Assembly: GCF_040581415.1 (NCBI RefSeq) | Contig: NZ_CP114014.1 | Coordinates: 744,001-808,000 of the forward strand | Origin: Paraconexibacter sp040581415 | Lineage (GTDB): Bacteria; Actinomycetota; Thermoleophilia; Solirubrobacterales; Solirubrobacteraceae | Direction of reading: 5' to 3' | Length of the DNA stretch: 64,000 nucleotides | Part shown: piece by piece, positions 33,282-42,563 of the stretch | Position numbering within the stretch: position 1 is the first letter of the stretch | Layout of the letters: the number at the start of each line of letters is the position of its first letter | Position numbers and translations under genes: made by a program | The notes under the pieces: model-generated | Databases searched by the model: none | The model's input: the letters and a program-made list of their open reading frames with translations, nothing else | Told to the model about the DNA's origin: nothing

Positions 33282-34811
33282 GGCGTGCGCCGGCTCTGCG
33301 TCGCGCGGCGCGGGCTTCAGCGCGACGGCTGCTCGGCGCGGCGGCGCCCAGAGCGCCGCGACGATGCCGGCTGCGAGCATGATAAAGACCATGACGAGCG
33401 CGGTGTGCTGCGTGGCCTGCACGTAGGAGTCCCGGGCTTGGTCTGCGAGTGCCTGCCCGTTGGGGCCGAGGCGGGCAGCGACCTCGAGCGCCCCGGCGGC
33501 AGATCCGCGGCTGGCCTCTCGGGCCGGGCCGGGGAGCTTCTCGGTGATGTTGAGCATGTCGGCGGTGTACTTGCCGGAGAGCAGGCCGCCGAAGAGCGCG
33601 ACCCCGAGCGAGGTGCCGAGCTCGCGGGTGGTGTGGTTGACCGAGGCAGCGACGCCCTGCTTGGCCTCGGAGACGTTGCTGATGATCGCCTGGGTGCAGG
33701 GGACCATCGCCCCGCCGAGCCCGAGGCCGATCGGGAGCGTCGCGGCGAAGAGGACCCACACAGGTCCGGCGGAGCCGATCCCGAGGAGGATTAGGAAGCC
33801 GAGTGCGTTGAAGACGCAGCCAGCGCAGACGATGACGCGCAGGCCGAAGCGGCGGGTGAGTCGGCCGGCGTAGATCGTGATCGGGATCAGCGTCAGCGCG
33901 GTGGCCGACATCGGCAGCGACGCGGCGAGCGCGGAGTCGCCGAGCACGACCTGCTGGTAGGGGATGATCAGGAAGGCGAGTCCGTAAACGCTGGCGAAGC
34001 ACATCATTACGGTGAACGAGGCGACGCCGAACGAGCGGTTGGCGAACAGCCGCACGTCGAGCAGCGGGTAGCGCCGCTTGAGCTGGATCGCGGCGAAGGC
34101 GGCGCCCGCCACGACGCCGAGGGTGAGCAGGCCGATGATCTTCGGGTCGCTCCAGCCGTCCAGGCCGGCCTGGATGAAGCCGGCCACCAGGGCGCTGACG
34201 GACACGAGGGCGGCGAGGGCGCCCCAGACGTCGATCGGCGGTTGGTCCTCGTCGCGGGAGGACGGGAGCGTCGGCGCGACGGCGAGCACGATCGCGGCGC
34301 CGGCGAGGATGCTCCAGAAGGCGGAGCGCCAGGAGAAGAACTCGAGCAGGATCGCGGCGATCAGGCCGCCGAGCACACCGGCGAGGGAGAACGCCGCGGT
34401 CCAGATGCTCACGCCGGCGTCGCGCATGTCCGCCGGGAGGGTGCTGGTGATCAGCGAGAGCGTCGAGGGGAGAATCAGGGCAGCGCCGACGCCGAGGGCG
34501 GCGCGGGCTGCGATGAGCGTGTTGGGGGTGTCGACGAACTGCAGCGCGACGGCCGCGGCGGCGAAGATCCCGAGGCCGGCGATCATCACGCCGCGGCGCC
34601 CGAAGCGATCACCAAGAGCACCCGCCGGCAGCAGCAGTCCGGCCATCGCGAGGGTGTAGACGTCGATGATCCACGTCAGCTCGGTCTGGTCGGCGCCGAT
34701 GTCGCGGGCGACCTCCGGGCCGGCAATGTAGAGCGTGGTGATCGACGCGACGACCAGGCCGACCGCGGCGCAGAGGATCGTCAGGACCCAGTAGGCGCGG
34801 CGGCGTGACAT
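33267..34811 (-). CDS. MFS drug transporter, DHA2 (14-helix) type
   Basis: This 514-residue polytopic protein matches the EmrB/QacA group: motif A LGDRFGRRGVMIAGL, RAALGVGAALILPSTLSLI (motif C region) and a 14-helix length. These are proton-driven multidrug or metabolite exporters. The frame continues upstream; I choose the ATG at 34811, which has GAGG upstream. The ATG at 34829 would overlap the MMPL stop by eight bases and is also possible. It is the second gene after the MMPL gene at 37.0 kb. Confidence 0.88.
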   Translation of the reverse strand: MSRRRAYWVLTILCAAVGLVVASITTLYIAGPEVARDIGADQTELTWIIDVYTLAMAGLLLPAGALGDRFGRRGVMIAGLGIFAAAAVALQFVDTPNTLIAARAALGVGAALILPSTLSLITSTLPADMRDAGVSIWTAAFSLAGVLGGLIAAILLEFFSWRSAFWSILAGAAIVLAVAPTLPSSRDEDQPPIDVWGALAALVSVSALVAGFIQAGLDGWSDPKIIGLLTLGVVAGAAFAAIQLKRRYPLLDVRLFANRSFGVASFTVMMCFASVYGLAFLIIPYQQVVLGDSALAASLPMSATALTLIPITIYAGRLTRRFGLRVIVCAGCVFNALGFLILLGIGSAGPVWVLFAATLPIGLGLGGAMVPCTQAIISNVSEAKQGVAASVNHTTRELGTSLGVALFGGLLSGKYTADMLNITEKLPGPAREASRGSAAGALEVAARLGPNGQALADQARDSYVQATQHTALVMVFIMLAAGIVAALWAPPRRAAVALKPAPRDAEPAHASASS

Positions 34812-34821
34812 CGGCGCTGCC

Positions 34822-37026
34822 TCAGGCATACGTGGCGACGGGCTGATCGGCGGGGGTCTGGGTGTCCTGCGGCGCCTGCCCGTGGGAGAGGCTGAATGAC
34901 GGTAGGACCCGGCCGAGCCATGCGGGCTGGTGCCATGCCCGCGGGCCGGCGATGGCGATGAGGGCGGGGAGCAGCAGCAGCCGCACGAGGAACGCGTCCA
35001 GGAGGACGGCGACGCCGAGGACGACGCCCATCTCCTTGGCGGGGACCGCGGGGGAGAAGGCGAACGAGCCGAAGACGGCGAGCATCGCGGCGACGGCGGC
35101 GACGATGACCGGGCCCGATCGGCCCAGGCCGTGCACGACCGCGGTGCGGGCGTCCTGGGTCTGGTCCCAGCGCTCGCGGGCGGAGGAGACGAAGAACACG
35201 GTGTAGTCCATCGCGATCGCAAAGATCATCGCGCTGAAGAACACCGGGACCCAGAAGTCGATGAAGCCCTGCGGCTCGAAGCCGAGTAGACCGCTCAGAT
35301 GCCCGTCCTGGAAGACTGAGACGGTGATGCCGAGCGCGGCGCCGGTGGACAGCGTGCTGGTCAGCGTCCCGGCGAGCGCGATGATCGGAGCCTGGACTGC
35401 GACGAGCAGCAGCAGCGAACCGATCAGCAGAATGAGCATGAGCACGAGCGGTGCACTGCCGGTCATCGCCTTCTGCAGGTCATGCAGCTCGGCGGGCGCG
35501 TGGCCAACGAGGGCACCCTGCGGTAGCACAGCGCGGAGGCGATCGATCTGCTTGCCGGCGGCGCGGCTGCCGGGGGCGACGGTGAGCGACGCCTGGATGA
35601 TGATGTGCCTACCGGCCGGCCTGCCCGGTGTTCTGCGGGCCCCTGTCAGGTCGCGGTCTGCGCGCATGACGGCGAGCGCACGATCGGCGTCGGCGGGCGC
35701 GACGGCAGCGGTCACCGGTGCGATGGCGGCCGGCCCGAAAGCGGCGCCGGCGAGCGTTGCGCCCTGGCGGGAAGAGGCGTCCTTGGGCAGGATGGAGTCG
35801 CCGGGGATCCCGATCTGCAGGTGCGCGAGCGGGAGCGCGAGCACAACCAGGATGAGTACCGCAGCAGCAGCGAGCGGCCTAGGGTGACGCCAGACGAACG
35901 CCCCCCACCGGTGCATGAGCTGGTCCGCGTCGGGTTTGGGAGCACGCAGCTGGCGGCGGCGGCGCCACGGCATCGCTCCGGCGTCGATCCGCGGGCCCAG
36001 GCGGGCCATCAGCGCCGGCATGAGCGTGAACATCACCACGAGCACGAGCGCGACCGAGAGCAGGATCGCCAGCGAGATCGACCGCGGCATCGGGCTCGGG
36101 ATGATGAAGCAGACGCCGAGCGCGGCGAACACCGTGACCCCGGAGAACGCGATCGCCCGGCCGGCGGTGTCCATCGTCACCGCCGCGGCGATCGCCGGGT
36201 CGGTGTGGTCCTTCAGCGCCTCCCGGAAGCGCATCACGATGAACAGCGCGTAGTCGATCCCGAGCGCCATCGTGAAGATCAGCGTGAACGTGAGCGCCCA
36301 GAGCGAGACGTCGAAGACGTGCGTGAGCAGCGTCAGCGTCCCGCCGGTGACCGCCAGGCCGATTGCCGTGATCAGTAGGGGCAGGCCGCCGGCGGCGAGC
36401 GATCCGAACGCGATCGCCAGCACGAGCAGCGTGATCGGCAGCGCGTACTTCTCCGAGTGCAGCGTCGCGTCGCGGTTGTCACGGTTGAAGTCCGCCCACT
36501 GCGAGGACAGCCCGGCCACGTAAGCAGGGTACGCGGCGCCAGAAGCGGCCGGGATCTTCTGAAGGAGGCGGTCGGCGGCACGGATCATCTCCTTGGGGCT
36601 TGCGCCCGCGCCACTGCTCACGATCACCGTGCGGCCGTCCGGCGAGATCAGCCGGGCCTTCGTCGGCCCAACGACACCGGCCACCGCGGCGTCGCTACGC
36701 AGCACGCCCGCAACCCGGTTCGCGGCAGCCCGGAACGCCGCGTCCTGACCGTAGGCGCGTGGCCCGCGGATGACGACGCTGAGCGCCGAGCTCGCCGCCA
36801 ACGGGTTCGCTGCCTGCGCGGCGTCGCGGGCGGCGACCGACTCCGAACCCGTCGCCCACATCCCCGAACCGGCGAGCGATCGCTCGAGCTGCGGGAGAAA
36901 CGCCCCGAGCACACAGCAGATGAGCACCCACACCATGGTGGTCCGCCGGCCGTTGGCGGCACAAGCGTAGGCGACGCGGCCAAGGGGTCCGAGCGCCGGC
37001 AGCGATGAAGTCGCGGAATGGCTCAC
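34822..37026 (-). CDS. MMPL-family (RND-type) membrane transporter
   Basis: This 734-residue protein is a standard-size MMPL transporter with two six-helix halves. GIDYALFIVMRFREAL (about 255-270) and AMDYTVFFVSSARERW (about 605-620) are the proton-relay Asp-Tyr motifs. The extracytoplasmic loops are short compared with the transporter at 28.4 kb. It exports hydrophobic compounds or lipids using the proton gradient. It is the first gene of an operon with the MFS pump. The promoter region (37027-37118) carries CACCATTCGG and GTTCTG, which echo the operator at 28.4 kb. Confidence 0.9.
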   Translation of the reverse strand: MSHSATSSLPALGPLGRVAYACAANGRRTTMVWVLICCVLGAFLPQLERSLAGSGMWATGSESVAARDAAQAANPLAASSALSVVIRGPRAYGQDAAFRAAANRVAGVLRSDAAVAGVVGPTKARLISPDGRTVIVSSGAGASPKEMIRAADRLLQKIPAASGAAYPAYVAGLSSQWADFNRDNRDATLHSEKYALPITLLVLAIAFGSLAAGGLPLLITAIGLAVTGGTLTLLTHVFDVSLWALTFTLIFTMALGIDYALFIVMRFREALKDHTDPAIAAAVTMDTAGRAIAFSGVTVFAALGVCFIIPSPMPRSISLAILLSVALVLVVMFTLMPALMARLGPRIDAGAMPWRRRRQLRAPKPDADQLMHRWGAFVWRHPRPLAAAAVLILVVLALPLAHLQIGIPGDSILPKDASSRQGATLAGAAFGPAAIAPVTAAVAPADADRALAVMRADRDLTGARRTPGRPAGRHIIIQASLTVAPGSRAAGKQIDRLRAVLPQGALVGHAPAELHDLQKAMTGSAPLVLMLILLIGSLLLLVAVQAPIIALAGTLTSTLSTGAALGITVSVFQDGHLSGLLGFEPQGFIDFWVPVFFSAMIFAIAMDYTVFFVSSARERWDQTQDARTAVVHGLGRSGPVIVAAVAAMLAVFGSFAFSPAVPAKEMGVVLGVAVLLDAFLVRLLLLPALIAIAGPRAWHQPAWLGRVLPSFSLSHGQAPQDTQTPADQPVATYA

Positions 37027-37118
37027 TGGGGCATCAAAGCATATTTTTCACCATTCGGAGCAGAATAATGTTCTGATCGGTGCGTTATGCTTCCGGCTGT
37101 CAACGAGGAGATCAGCCG

Positions 37119-37583
37119 ATGGCTCGCCCGACGATCGCGGACCGCTACGACGAGAAGATCGCTCAGCGGATGCTCGACTACAGCAATCAGATGCCGGGCC
37201 TGCCCGCCTACCTCGGGGTCAAGCTGTTGCGATTTGCTCCGGGGCTGCTCGAGGCAGAAGCCGACCTCGTTGCGCAAGAGGCGACCCCGTCAGGAAACGT
37301 GCACGGAGGGGTTGTCGCCGGGATCCTCGACCACATCACCGGCGCGGTGGTATACCCCCTGATCCCAGACGGGCACTGGGGCGCGACGACCGAGCTGAAG
37401 CTCAACTACATCTCCCCCATCACGCCGGAGCACCTACGCGCTGAGGCATCGGTATTGGCGATCACCAACCGCAGCGCGGTCGTTCGCGCCGAGGCCTTCC
37501 AGGGTGAACGGCTCGTCGCGGCCGCTCAGGGAACGATCGCCATAGTCGCACCGCGAACCGTCGTCACTGGAGCCTCGGCGTGA
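37119..37583 (+). CDS. PaaI-type thioesterase (hot-dog fold)
   Basis: This 154-residue protein has NVHGGVVAGILDHITG, the HGG-x-hydrophobic-D motif of PaaI-type acyl-CoA thioesterases, and TELKLNYISPI as the following strand. It hydrolyses acyl- or aryl-CoA in the cytoplasm. ACGAGGAG lies before the ATG at 37119; the in-frame ATG at 37080 is less likely. Its end overlaps the TetR start (GTGA), so the two are coupled. Confidence 0.88.
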   Translation: MARPTIADRYDEKIAQRMLDYSNQMPGLPAYLGVKLLRFAPGLLEAEADLVAQEATPSGNVHGGVVAGILDHITGAVVYPLIPDGHWGATTELKLNYISPITPEHLRAEASVLAITNRSAVVRAEAFQGERLVAAAQGTIAIVAPRTVVTGASA

Positions 37584-38191
37584 CGACCGGGAAGCACCTC
37601 ACGGCCAAGGGGCAGCGCACGGCCGCGCGTGTCCTGTCCGCGGCGACCACGGTGCTGGCCAGGGACGGGTTCGGTGGAGCGACGCTCAGCCGGATCGCCG
37701 AGGAGGCGGGCCTCGACAAGCGGAACGTCCTGTACTACTACGACTCTCGCGAGGAGCTCCTGGTGAGGGTGGTGCAGACCGTCGGCGAGCGTGTCGCCGA
37801 GCACATCGGCGAGGCGGTTGGCTGCATCGACACGCCGGAGCAGCTCGCAGACGCCCTCGTCGATGCGATGTGGTCGGGGGTCACCTCGGCACCCGAGCTG
37901 GCCCGCTCGTACTTCGCCCTGATCGGCGGCGGCGCCGGCAGCCCCGATGTCGAAGAGGCCCTCGGAGTGCTCAAGAGCGCGTACGAGGAGCTGATCGCTC
38001 GGCAGCTTCAGTCGATCGACCCCGTCCGGTGGCAGCTACGCGACGATCTACCGGGCATGGTCACGCTCACTCTCGCGGTGTTCCGGGGTCTGCTCCTGGA
38101 GTGGACCGAGACGGGCGACACCGCCGCGAGCACGGCGAGTCTGCGACGGCTGAAGCGCTCGATCGCCGCTGAATACGTCGAGGTCGCGTAG
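37580..38191 (+). CDS. TetR family transcriptional regulator
   Basis: This 203-residue TetR protein (LSAATTVLARDGFGGATLSRIAEEAGLDKRNVLYYYDSREELL) is a close paralogue of the TetR at 27.7 kb in the DNA-binding half. The GTG start overlaps the thioesterase stop. It is a candidate for the second reader of the shared operator found at 28.4 and 39.8 kb. The ligand is probably a hydrophobic compound handled by this block (inference). Confidence 0.9.
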   Translation: MTTGKHLTAKGQRTAARVLSAATTVLARDGFGGATLSRIAEEAGLDKRNVLYYYDSREELLVRVVQTVGERVAEHIGEAVGCIDTPEQLADALVDAMWSGVTSAPELARSYFALIGGGAGSPDVEEALGVLKSAYEELIARQLQSIDPVRWQLRDDLPGMVTLTLAVFRGLLLEWTETGDTAASTASLRRLKRSIAAEYVEVA

Positions 38192-38265
38192 GCCAACCGA
38201 GCCACAGCCGTCGACCGGCGGCCCGACGCCCCCCGCCGTGGGCACGGGCCGGCGGCGCCGGAGTG

Positions 38266-39717
38266 TCAAGCGGCTGCGGGAACGGTGGGCTTCGGGGATC
38301 GCTCCGTGGGTGCCGGTGTCGGTGTCGTGCGAACGAGGGTCGCTGCGAGAAGTGCACCGACAGCGGCGATCGCGCTGCCGGCGAAGAACACGTGGTGCAG
38401 GGCGTCGGAGTAGGCGACCGATGCGGCCTGCGCTGCGCGGGCGCCGGCAGCATCGGGAGCACTCAGCGCATGGTCGAAGAGTGCGCCCATCGCTGCGACT
38501 CCGGTGGCGACACCGACCTGTCGGAACGTGGAGTTCATCCCTATGGCGGTCGCCGCATGGTCGGGCGGGGCCACGGCGAGGGTGACCGCGGCGACGGTCG
38601 GGTTGGCGAGCCCGAAGCCGAGGCCGCACAGGACGAGGCCGGGCAGCGCGACCGTCCAGCTCGAGCCGGCGTCGAGCATCGTCATCTGGAGTAGACCGAC
38701 GGCGCTGCACGTGAGTGCCGCGCTCAGCACCAGGCGAGGCGAGACGGCCGACGAGAGTCGCCCGGCGCCCGCCGCGGCGACGAAGGCGAGGATCGTCACC
38801 AGGAGCAGGCGCGTGCCCGCGGGCAGGCCATCGATGCCTTCGACCTTCTGGAAGTAGAGGATGAGGTACACGAACATCCCGAACAGTGAGGCCGAGGTGG
38901 CGAATGCCGCGATCGCGCTTCCAGCGAATGACCGGTTGCGCAGCAGGGCCAGGTGGAACATCGGTTCCGCCTGGCGCGCCTGGGAGATGAGAAACGCGGC
39001 CAGCGTGAGCGCCGCCGTCGCGGCGACCGCGACAGTGCGGGTGCTCGTCCACCCCCAATCGCCTCCCTTGATCAGCGCGGTGACCAGCGAGGCGATACCG
39101 ACCGCGAAGGTGACCTGGCCGACCCAGTCCACACGGCGCGGGCGCGGGTTGCGCGTTTCAGGGACATGACGAAGCGCGATCACAATCGCGACCGCAACGA
39201 CCGGCAGGTTGACGAGGAAGATCCAGCGCCACTCGGCGACTTCGAGGATGGCGCCGCCGACGAGCGGGCCGAGTGCGACGGCGGCTCCGAAGACGGCGCC
39301 GAACGCACCGAGCGCCTTAGCGCGGTCGGCGCCGACGTAGGCAGCACCAAGGATCGCCAGACCGGTCGCGAAGAGCATCGCGCCGCCGACGCCTTGGAGC
39401 GCTCGTGCGGCGATCAGGAACGTCGCCCCGTTCGCCGCGCCGCACAGCGACGACGCCAACCCGAAGGTCACCAGGCCGCAGACGAACACGCGCCGACGGC
39501 CGATACGGTCGGCGACCGCGCCGGTATTCAGGAGCAACGCGGCAAGGGCCAGTGCGTACGCATCGACGATGAGCTGCATCGACTGCAGGCTCCCCGAGAG
39601 GTCCACTGAGATCGCTGGAAGCGCCACTGTCACGATGGTCACATCCAGCATCAGCAGCGTCTGCGCGAGGCAGACGGCCGCCAGGGGACCCCATCGCCAC
39701 GACCCTGGACCCACCAC
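38266..39717 (-). CDS. MFS transporter, DHA2-like
   Basis: This 483-residue polytopic protein has motif A VADRIGRRRVFVCGL, RALQGVGGAMLFATGLAIL as the motif C/B region, and 13-14 predicted helices. It is a proton-coupled exporter of drugs or metabolites. The start is one of the tandem GTG codons at 39717/39714 behind GGGAGA. It diverges from the P450 gene, and the operator at 39761-39796 lies between them, so both are probably controlled by the same repressor. Confidence 0.86.
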   Translation of the reverse strand: MVGPGSWRWGPLAAVCLAQTLLMLDVTIVTVALPAISVDLSGSLQSMQLIVDAYALALAALLLNTGAVADRIGRRRVFVCGLVTFGLASSLCGAANGATFLIAARALQGVGGAMLFATGLAILGAAYVGADRAKALGAFGAVFGAAVALGPLVGGAILEVAEWRWIFLVNLPVVAVAIVIALRHVPETRNPRPRRVDWVGQVTFAVGIASLVTALIKGGDWGWTSTRTVAVAATAALTLAAFLISQARQAEPMFHLALLRNRSFAGSAIAAFATSASLFGMFVYLILYFQKVEGIDGLPAGTRLLLVTILAFVAAAGAGRLSSAVSPRLVLSAALTCSAVGLLQMTMLDAGSSWTVALPGLVLCGLGFGLANPTVAAVTLAVAPPDHAATAIGMNSTFRQVGVATGVAAMGALFDHALSAPDAAGARAAQAASVAYSDALHHVFFAGSAIAAVGALLAATLVRTTPTPAPTERSPKPTVPAAA

Positions 39718-39760
39718 TCTCCCGCCCTCGCCCGGTTCGCTCTGCTGAACTGCGCAGAAC

Positions 39761-39796
39761 GTACCAGGCGGGGATTTTTATTTCCCACTTCGGTAC
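39761..39796. promoter_or_regulatory. dyad operator between MFS and P450 genes (copy 2)
   Basis: GTACCAGGCGGGG (39761-39773) and CCCACTTCGGTAC (39784-39796) are inverted arms (eight of thirteen positions match) around a ten-base ATTTTTATTT centre. The 14 bases GCAGAACGTACCAG (39754-39767) are identical to those at the 28.4 kb operator, and the arm-centre spacing is the same. It lies 22 bases before the P450 start. Confidence 0.6.
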
Positions 39797-39817
39797 AAAA
39801 TGCGTTACCTTGACGCC

Positions 39818-41050
39818 ATGTCAACTCAGGAAGCCGTGGACCTCGCGAACCTGCGCGTGGCCGACAACGCGCTGTGGCAGGCCGGCCCGCCGCACGAGAC
39901 GTTCAGGGCGCTGCGGTCGCAGTGCCCGGTGCACTGGAGTACCGGGATCACGCAGACGCCGGGTGATGCCGGGTTCTGGTCGGTGACGAAGGCCGAGGAC
40001 GTGCTGACCGTCAGCAAGGACTGGCAGACGTACTCGTCGGCGTCGAACTTCTTGCTGACGGATGAGGGTGTGCCGCTGGAGATTGTGAAGGGCATGTTCA
40101 TCGGGATGGACCCGCCGATGCACGACCGCATCAAGTCGCTGTTTCAGCGGGCGTTCACGCCGAAGGCGATCGCCCGCCATGAGGGCGCGATCCGCGAGAT
40201 CGCCGACGGCGTGATGGACGGCCTGGAGGGGCGTGAGGAGTGCGATCTGGTGACCGACCTCGCGCAGCCGGTGGTCGCCCGGGTGATCGGGAGCTTCATG
40301 GGCCTTGACCCGGAGGACGACAAGCCGTGGGCGGACGCGATCAACACGCTGCTCGGCTTCGGGGACCCGGTGCTGAACCCCGGCGGCATCGATCAGCTGG
40401 TGATGGAGCACATTCCGCCGATGTACGAGAAGTGCATGAAGCTCGTCGCTGCCCGTCGGGCGAACCCGACCGAGGACATGATGAGCGTCCTCGTCTTCGC
40501 CGAGATCGACGGCGACATGCTCACCGACCTTGAGATCTTCGCCGGCTTCGTGCTGATGATGGCTGCCGGTAATGACTCGACCAAGGCGACGTACACGAGC
40601 ACGATGCGCGCGCTCATGGAGCACCCCGATCAGCGGGCGCTGCTGCTCGACGACCTGTCGCTCGTGCCGTCGGCCGTCGAGGAGGCGCTGCGGATGTTCC
40701 CGGCGTTCGCGCACTTCCGCCGGACCGCGACGAAGGACACCGAGCTCGGCGGCTGCCCGATCCGCAAGGGCGACAAGGTCGCCATGTGGTACCCGTCGTC
40801 GAACCGCGACGAGGACCGCTACGAGGATCCCGACCGCTTCGACGTGACCCGCAACCCCGAGCATCAGGCGTTCGGTGCGGGCGGCCGGCACTTCTGCCTC
40901 GGCACCGCGCTCGCCCGTCTGGAGCTGAAGATCCTCGTCGAGGAGACCGTCAAGCGGTTCCCGCAGATGACGATCGCCGGCGAACCGAGCTGGGTCGTCT
41001 CGCAGTTCTCGAGCCAGCTCAAGCACCTGCCTGTCAGGCTGCACGGATGA
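39818..41050 (+). CDS. cytochrome P450
   Basis: This 410-residue P450 has the heme motif FGAGGRHFCLG with Cys360, the K-helix E-x-x-R in EEALRMF, and the I-helix oxygen-binding block AAGNDSTKA. It is a soluble class I bacterial P450 that needs a ferredoxin and reductase, neither of which is encoded nearby. It resembles mycobacterial P450s acting on sterol or alkyl chains, but the family number cannot be set by eye. It is closely related to the P450 at 44.2 kb, sharing RKGDKVAMWYPS/KKGDKVMMWYPS. First gene of an operon with a thioesterase and an LLM oxidoreductase (ATGA overlap). Confidence 0.93.
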   Translation: MSTQEAVDLANLRVADNALWQAGPPHETFRALRSQCPVHWSTGITQTPGDAGFWSVTKAEDVLTVSKDWQTYSSASNFLLTDEGVPLEIVKGMFIGMDPPMHDRIKSLFQRAFTPKAIARHEGAIREIADGVMDGLEGREECDLVTDLAQPVVARVIGSFMGLDPEDDKPWADAINTLLGFGDPVLNPGGIDQLVMEHIPPMYEKCMKLVAARRANPTEDMMSVLVFAEIDGDMLTDLEIFAGFVLMMAAGNDSTKATYTSTMRALMEHPDQRALLLDDLSLVPSAVEEALRMFPAFAHFRRTATKDTELGGCPIRKGDKVAMWYPSSNRDEDRYEDPDRFDVTRNPEHQAFGAGGRHFCLGTALARLELKILVEETVKRFPQMTIAGEPSWVVSQFSSQLKHLPVRLHG

Positions 41051-41526
41051 GCGTGAGCCCGGCGGCCGACCGCACGCACGACCCGCGGTGCATGGGATGC
41101 GGTCCTGAGAACCCCGACAGCCTCGGCGTCAGTGTGCGCTTCACGGAGGACCGGGTGCACGGCACGGTGACGCTCGACGGCCGCCACGGCGGCGCCCCCG
41201 GGTACGTGCACGGCGGCGCGCTTGCGGCGGTCATGGACGATCTACTCGGGAACGTGCTGATCGTCATCGATCGCCCCGGCGTGACCGCGACGATGACCGT
41301 CGACTACCGTGGCCCCGCCCTGCTCGGCCGCACGCTGAGGCTTGAGGGATGGTGCGAGAAGATCGATGGGCGCAAGCTCCACATGCGCGGCGAGATCCAC
41401 GACGGCGACACCCTCATCGCCGAGGGCCGCGCCCTCTTCATCCACGTCGACGTCTCCCACTGGGAGGCATCCGGCCAACCCCTGCCGCCCAACTGGCAGG
41501 GCTGGGGAGACACCGCCGATGCCTGA
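41047..41526 (+). CDS. PaaI-like thioesterase (hot-dog fold)
   Basis: This 159-residue protein has GAPGYVHGGALAAVMDD, the HGG-x-x-x-x-x-D motif of PaaI-type thioesterases, and TMTVDYRGPALLGRTL as the central strand. It differs in sequence from the thioesterase at 37.1 kb. The N-terminal CMGCGPENPDSLG block is typical of actinobacterial members. It starts inside the P450 stop (ATGA) and overlaps the LLM gene by eight bases, so it should be made together with them. It probably releases acids from CoA thioesters. Confidence 0.86.
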   Translation: MSVSPAADRTHDPRCMGCGPENPDSLGVSVRFTEDRVHGTVTLDGRHGGAPGYVHGGALAAVMDDLLGNVLIVIDRPGVTATMTVDYRGPALLGRTLRLEGWCEKIDGRKLHMRGEIHDGDTLIAEGRALFIHVDVSHWEASGQPLPPNWQGWGDTADA

Positions 41527-42556
41527 TCCCACCCGCTTCGACACCTCCCCGTCGCTGCTGATCACCGGCGGCGGCGGCCTCGGCGAGATCGCCGAATCGG
41601 CCCGTCTGGCCGAAGCGGCCGGATTCGCCGGCGCCTGGACCACGGAGTTCTACGACCGCTCCGCCACCGTCTCGCTGGCCGCGATGGCGGCCGCCACGTC
41701 GACGATCACGCTCGGAAGCGCGATCGCCTACGGCTTCGGCCGTACGCCCCTGGTCTGGGCCGCGGAGGCGCGCGACCTGGACGAGCTCACCGGCAAACGG
41801 CTGATCCTCGGCCTCGGCACCGGAACCCGCAAGATGCAGCAGGACTGGCACGGCCTGGACGGCGAGCACCCCGCCCCTCGGATGGAAGAGCTCGTCCCGC
41901 TGCTGCGCAAACTGCTGCGCCTGAACGAGGGGCCGATCGCCCACGACGGCCGCTTCTACCGCCTGCACGTCAAACCGACGCTGCCCGTCGGCCCGCCCCC
42001 GCGGACCGATCTGCCGATCTACCTCGCCGGCGTCAACCCACGGATGATCCAGGCCGCCGGCCGCGTCGGTGACGGCCTCGTCGGCCACCCGCTGTTCACC
42101 GCTGAGTACGTCCGCGACATCGCCCGCCCGGCGCTGGCCGCCGGAGCCGAGCACGCCGGCCGCGACGTACAGATCCCAATCGCCGGCTACCTGACCTGCA
42201 GCGTCAACGAGGACCGCGACGTCGCCCGCCAAGCCGCAAGAGCGACGGTCGCGTTCAACTCCACCGTGAAGACCTACCGAGTCGTGCACCGCCACCACGG
42301 CTGGGAGAAACACGCCGAGAAGATCCGCGAGAAGTGGATCAGCGGCGACTTCGCCGCCGCCGTCGACGCCGTCCCCGACGAAATGGTCGACACGATCACC
42401 CTCGCCGGCACCCCCGACGAGGTCCGCGCGCGTTACGCCGAACGCTGGCAAGGCGTCTACGAGCACACGCTCCTCTGGCCCCCGGCGTTCACCGGCATGG
42501 ACGGCGTGCGCAAGGTCATCGAGACCTTCGCAGCACCGTCCGACACGGACGCTTGA
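41519..42556 (+). CDS. LLM-class (luciferase-like) F420-dependent oxidoreductase
   Basis: This 345-residue TIM-barrel protein belongs to the luciferase-like group: GFAGAWTTEFYDRSATVSLAAM and ITLGSAIAYGFGRTP at the N-terminal strands, then GLGTGTRKMQQDWHG. Actinobacterial members of this type mostly use coenzyme F420 to reduce or oxidise small molecules; an FMN enzyme cannot be excluded. It is the third gene of the P450 operon and overlaps the thioesterase gene. It ends seven bases from the stop of the convergent GMC gene. Confidence 0.86.
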   Translation: MPDPTRFDTSPSLLITGGGGLGEIAESARLAEAAGFAGAWTTEFYDRSATVSLAAMAAATSTITLGSAIAYGFGRTPLVWAAEARDLDELTGKRLILGLGTGTRKMQQDWHGLDGEHPAPRMEELVPLLRKLLRLNEGPIAHDGRFYRLHVKPTLPVGPPPRTDLPIYLAGVNPRMIQAAGRVGDGLVGHPLFTAEYVRDIARPALAAGAEHAGRDVQIPIAGYLTCSVNEDRDVARQAARATVAFNSTVKTYRVVHRHHGWEKHAEKIREKWISGDFAAAVDAVPDEMVDTITLAGTPDEVRARYAERWQGVYEHTLLWPPAFTGMDGVRKVIETFAAPSDTDA

Positions 42557-42563
42557 CCCCCGA

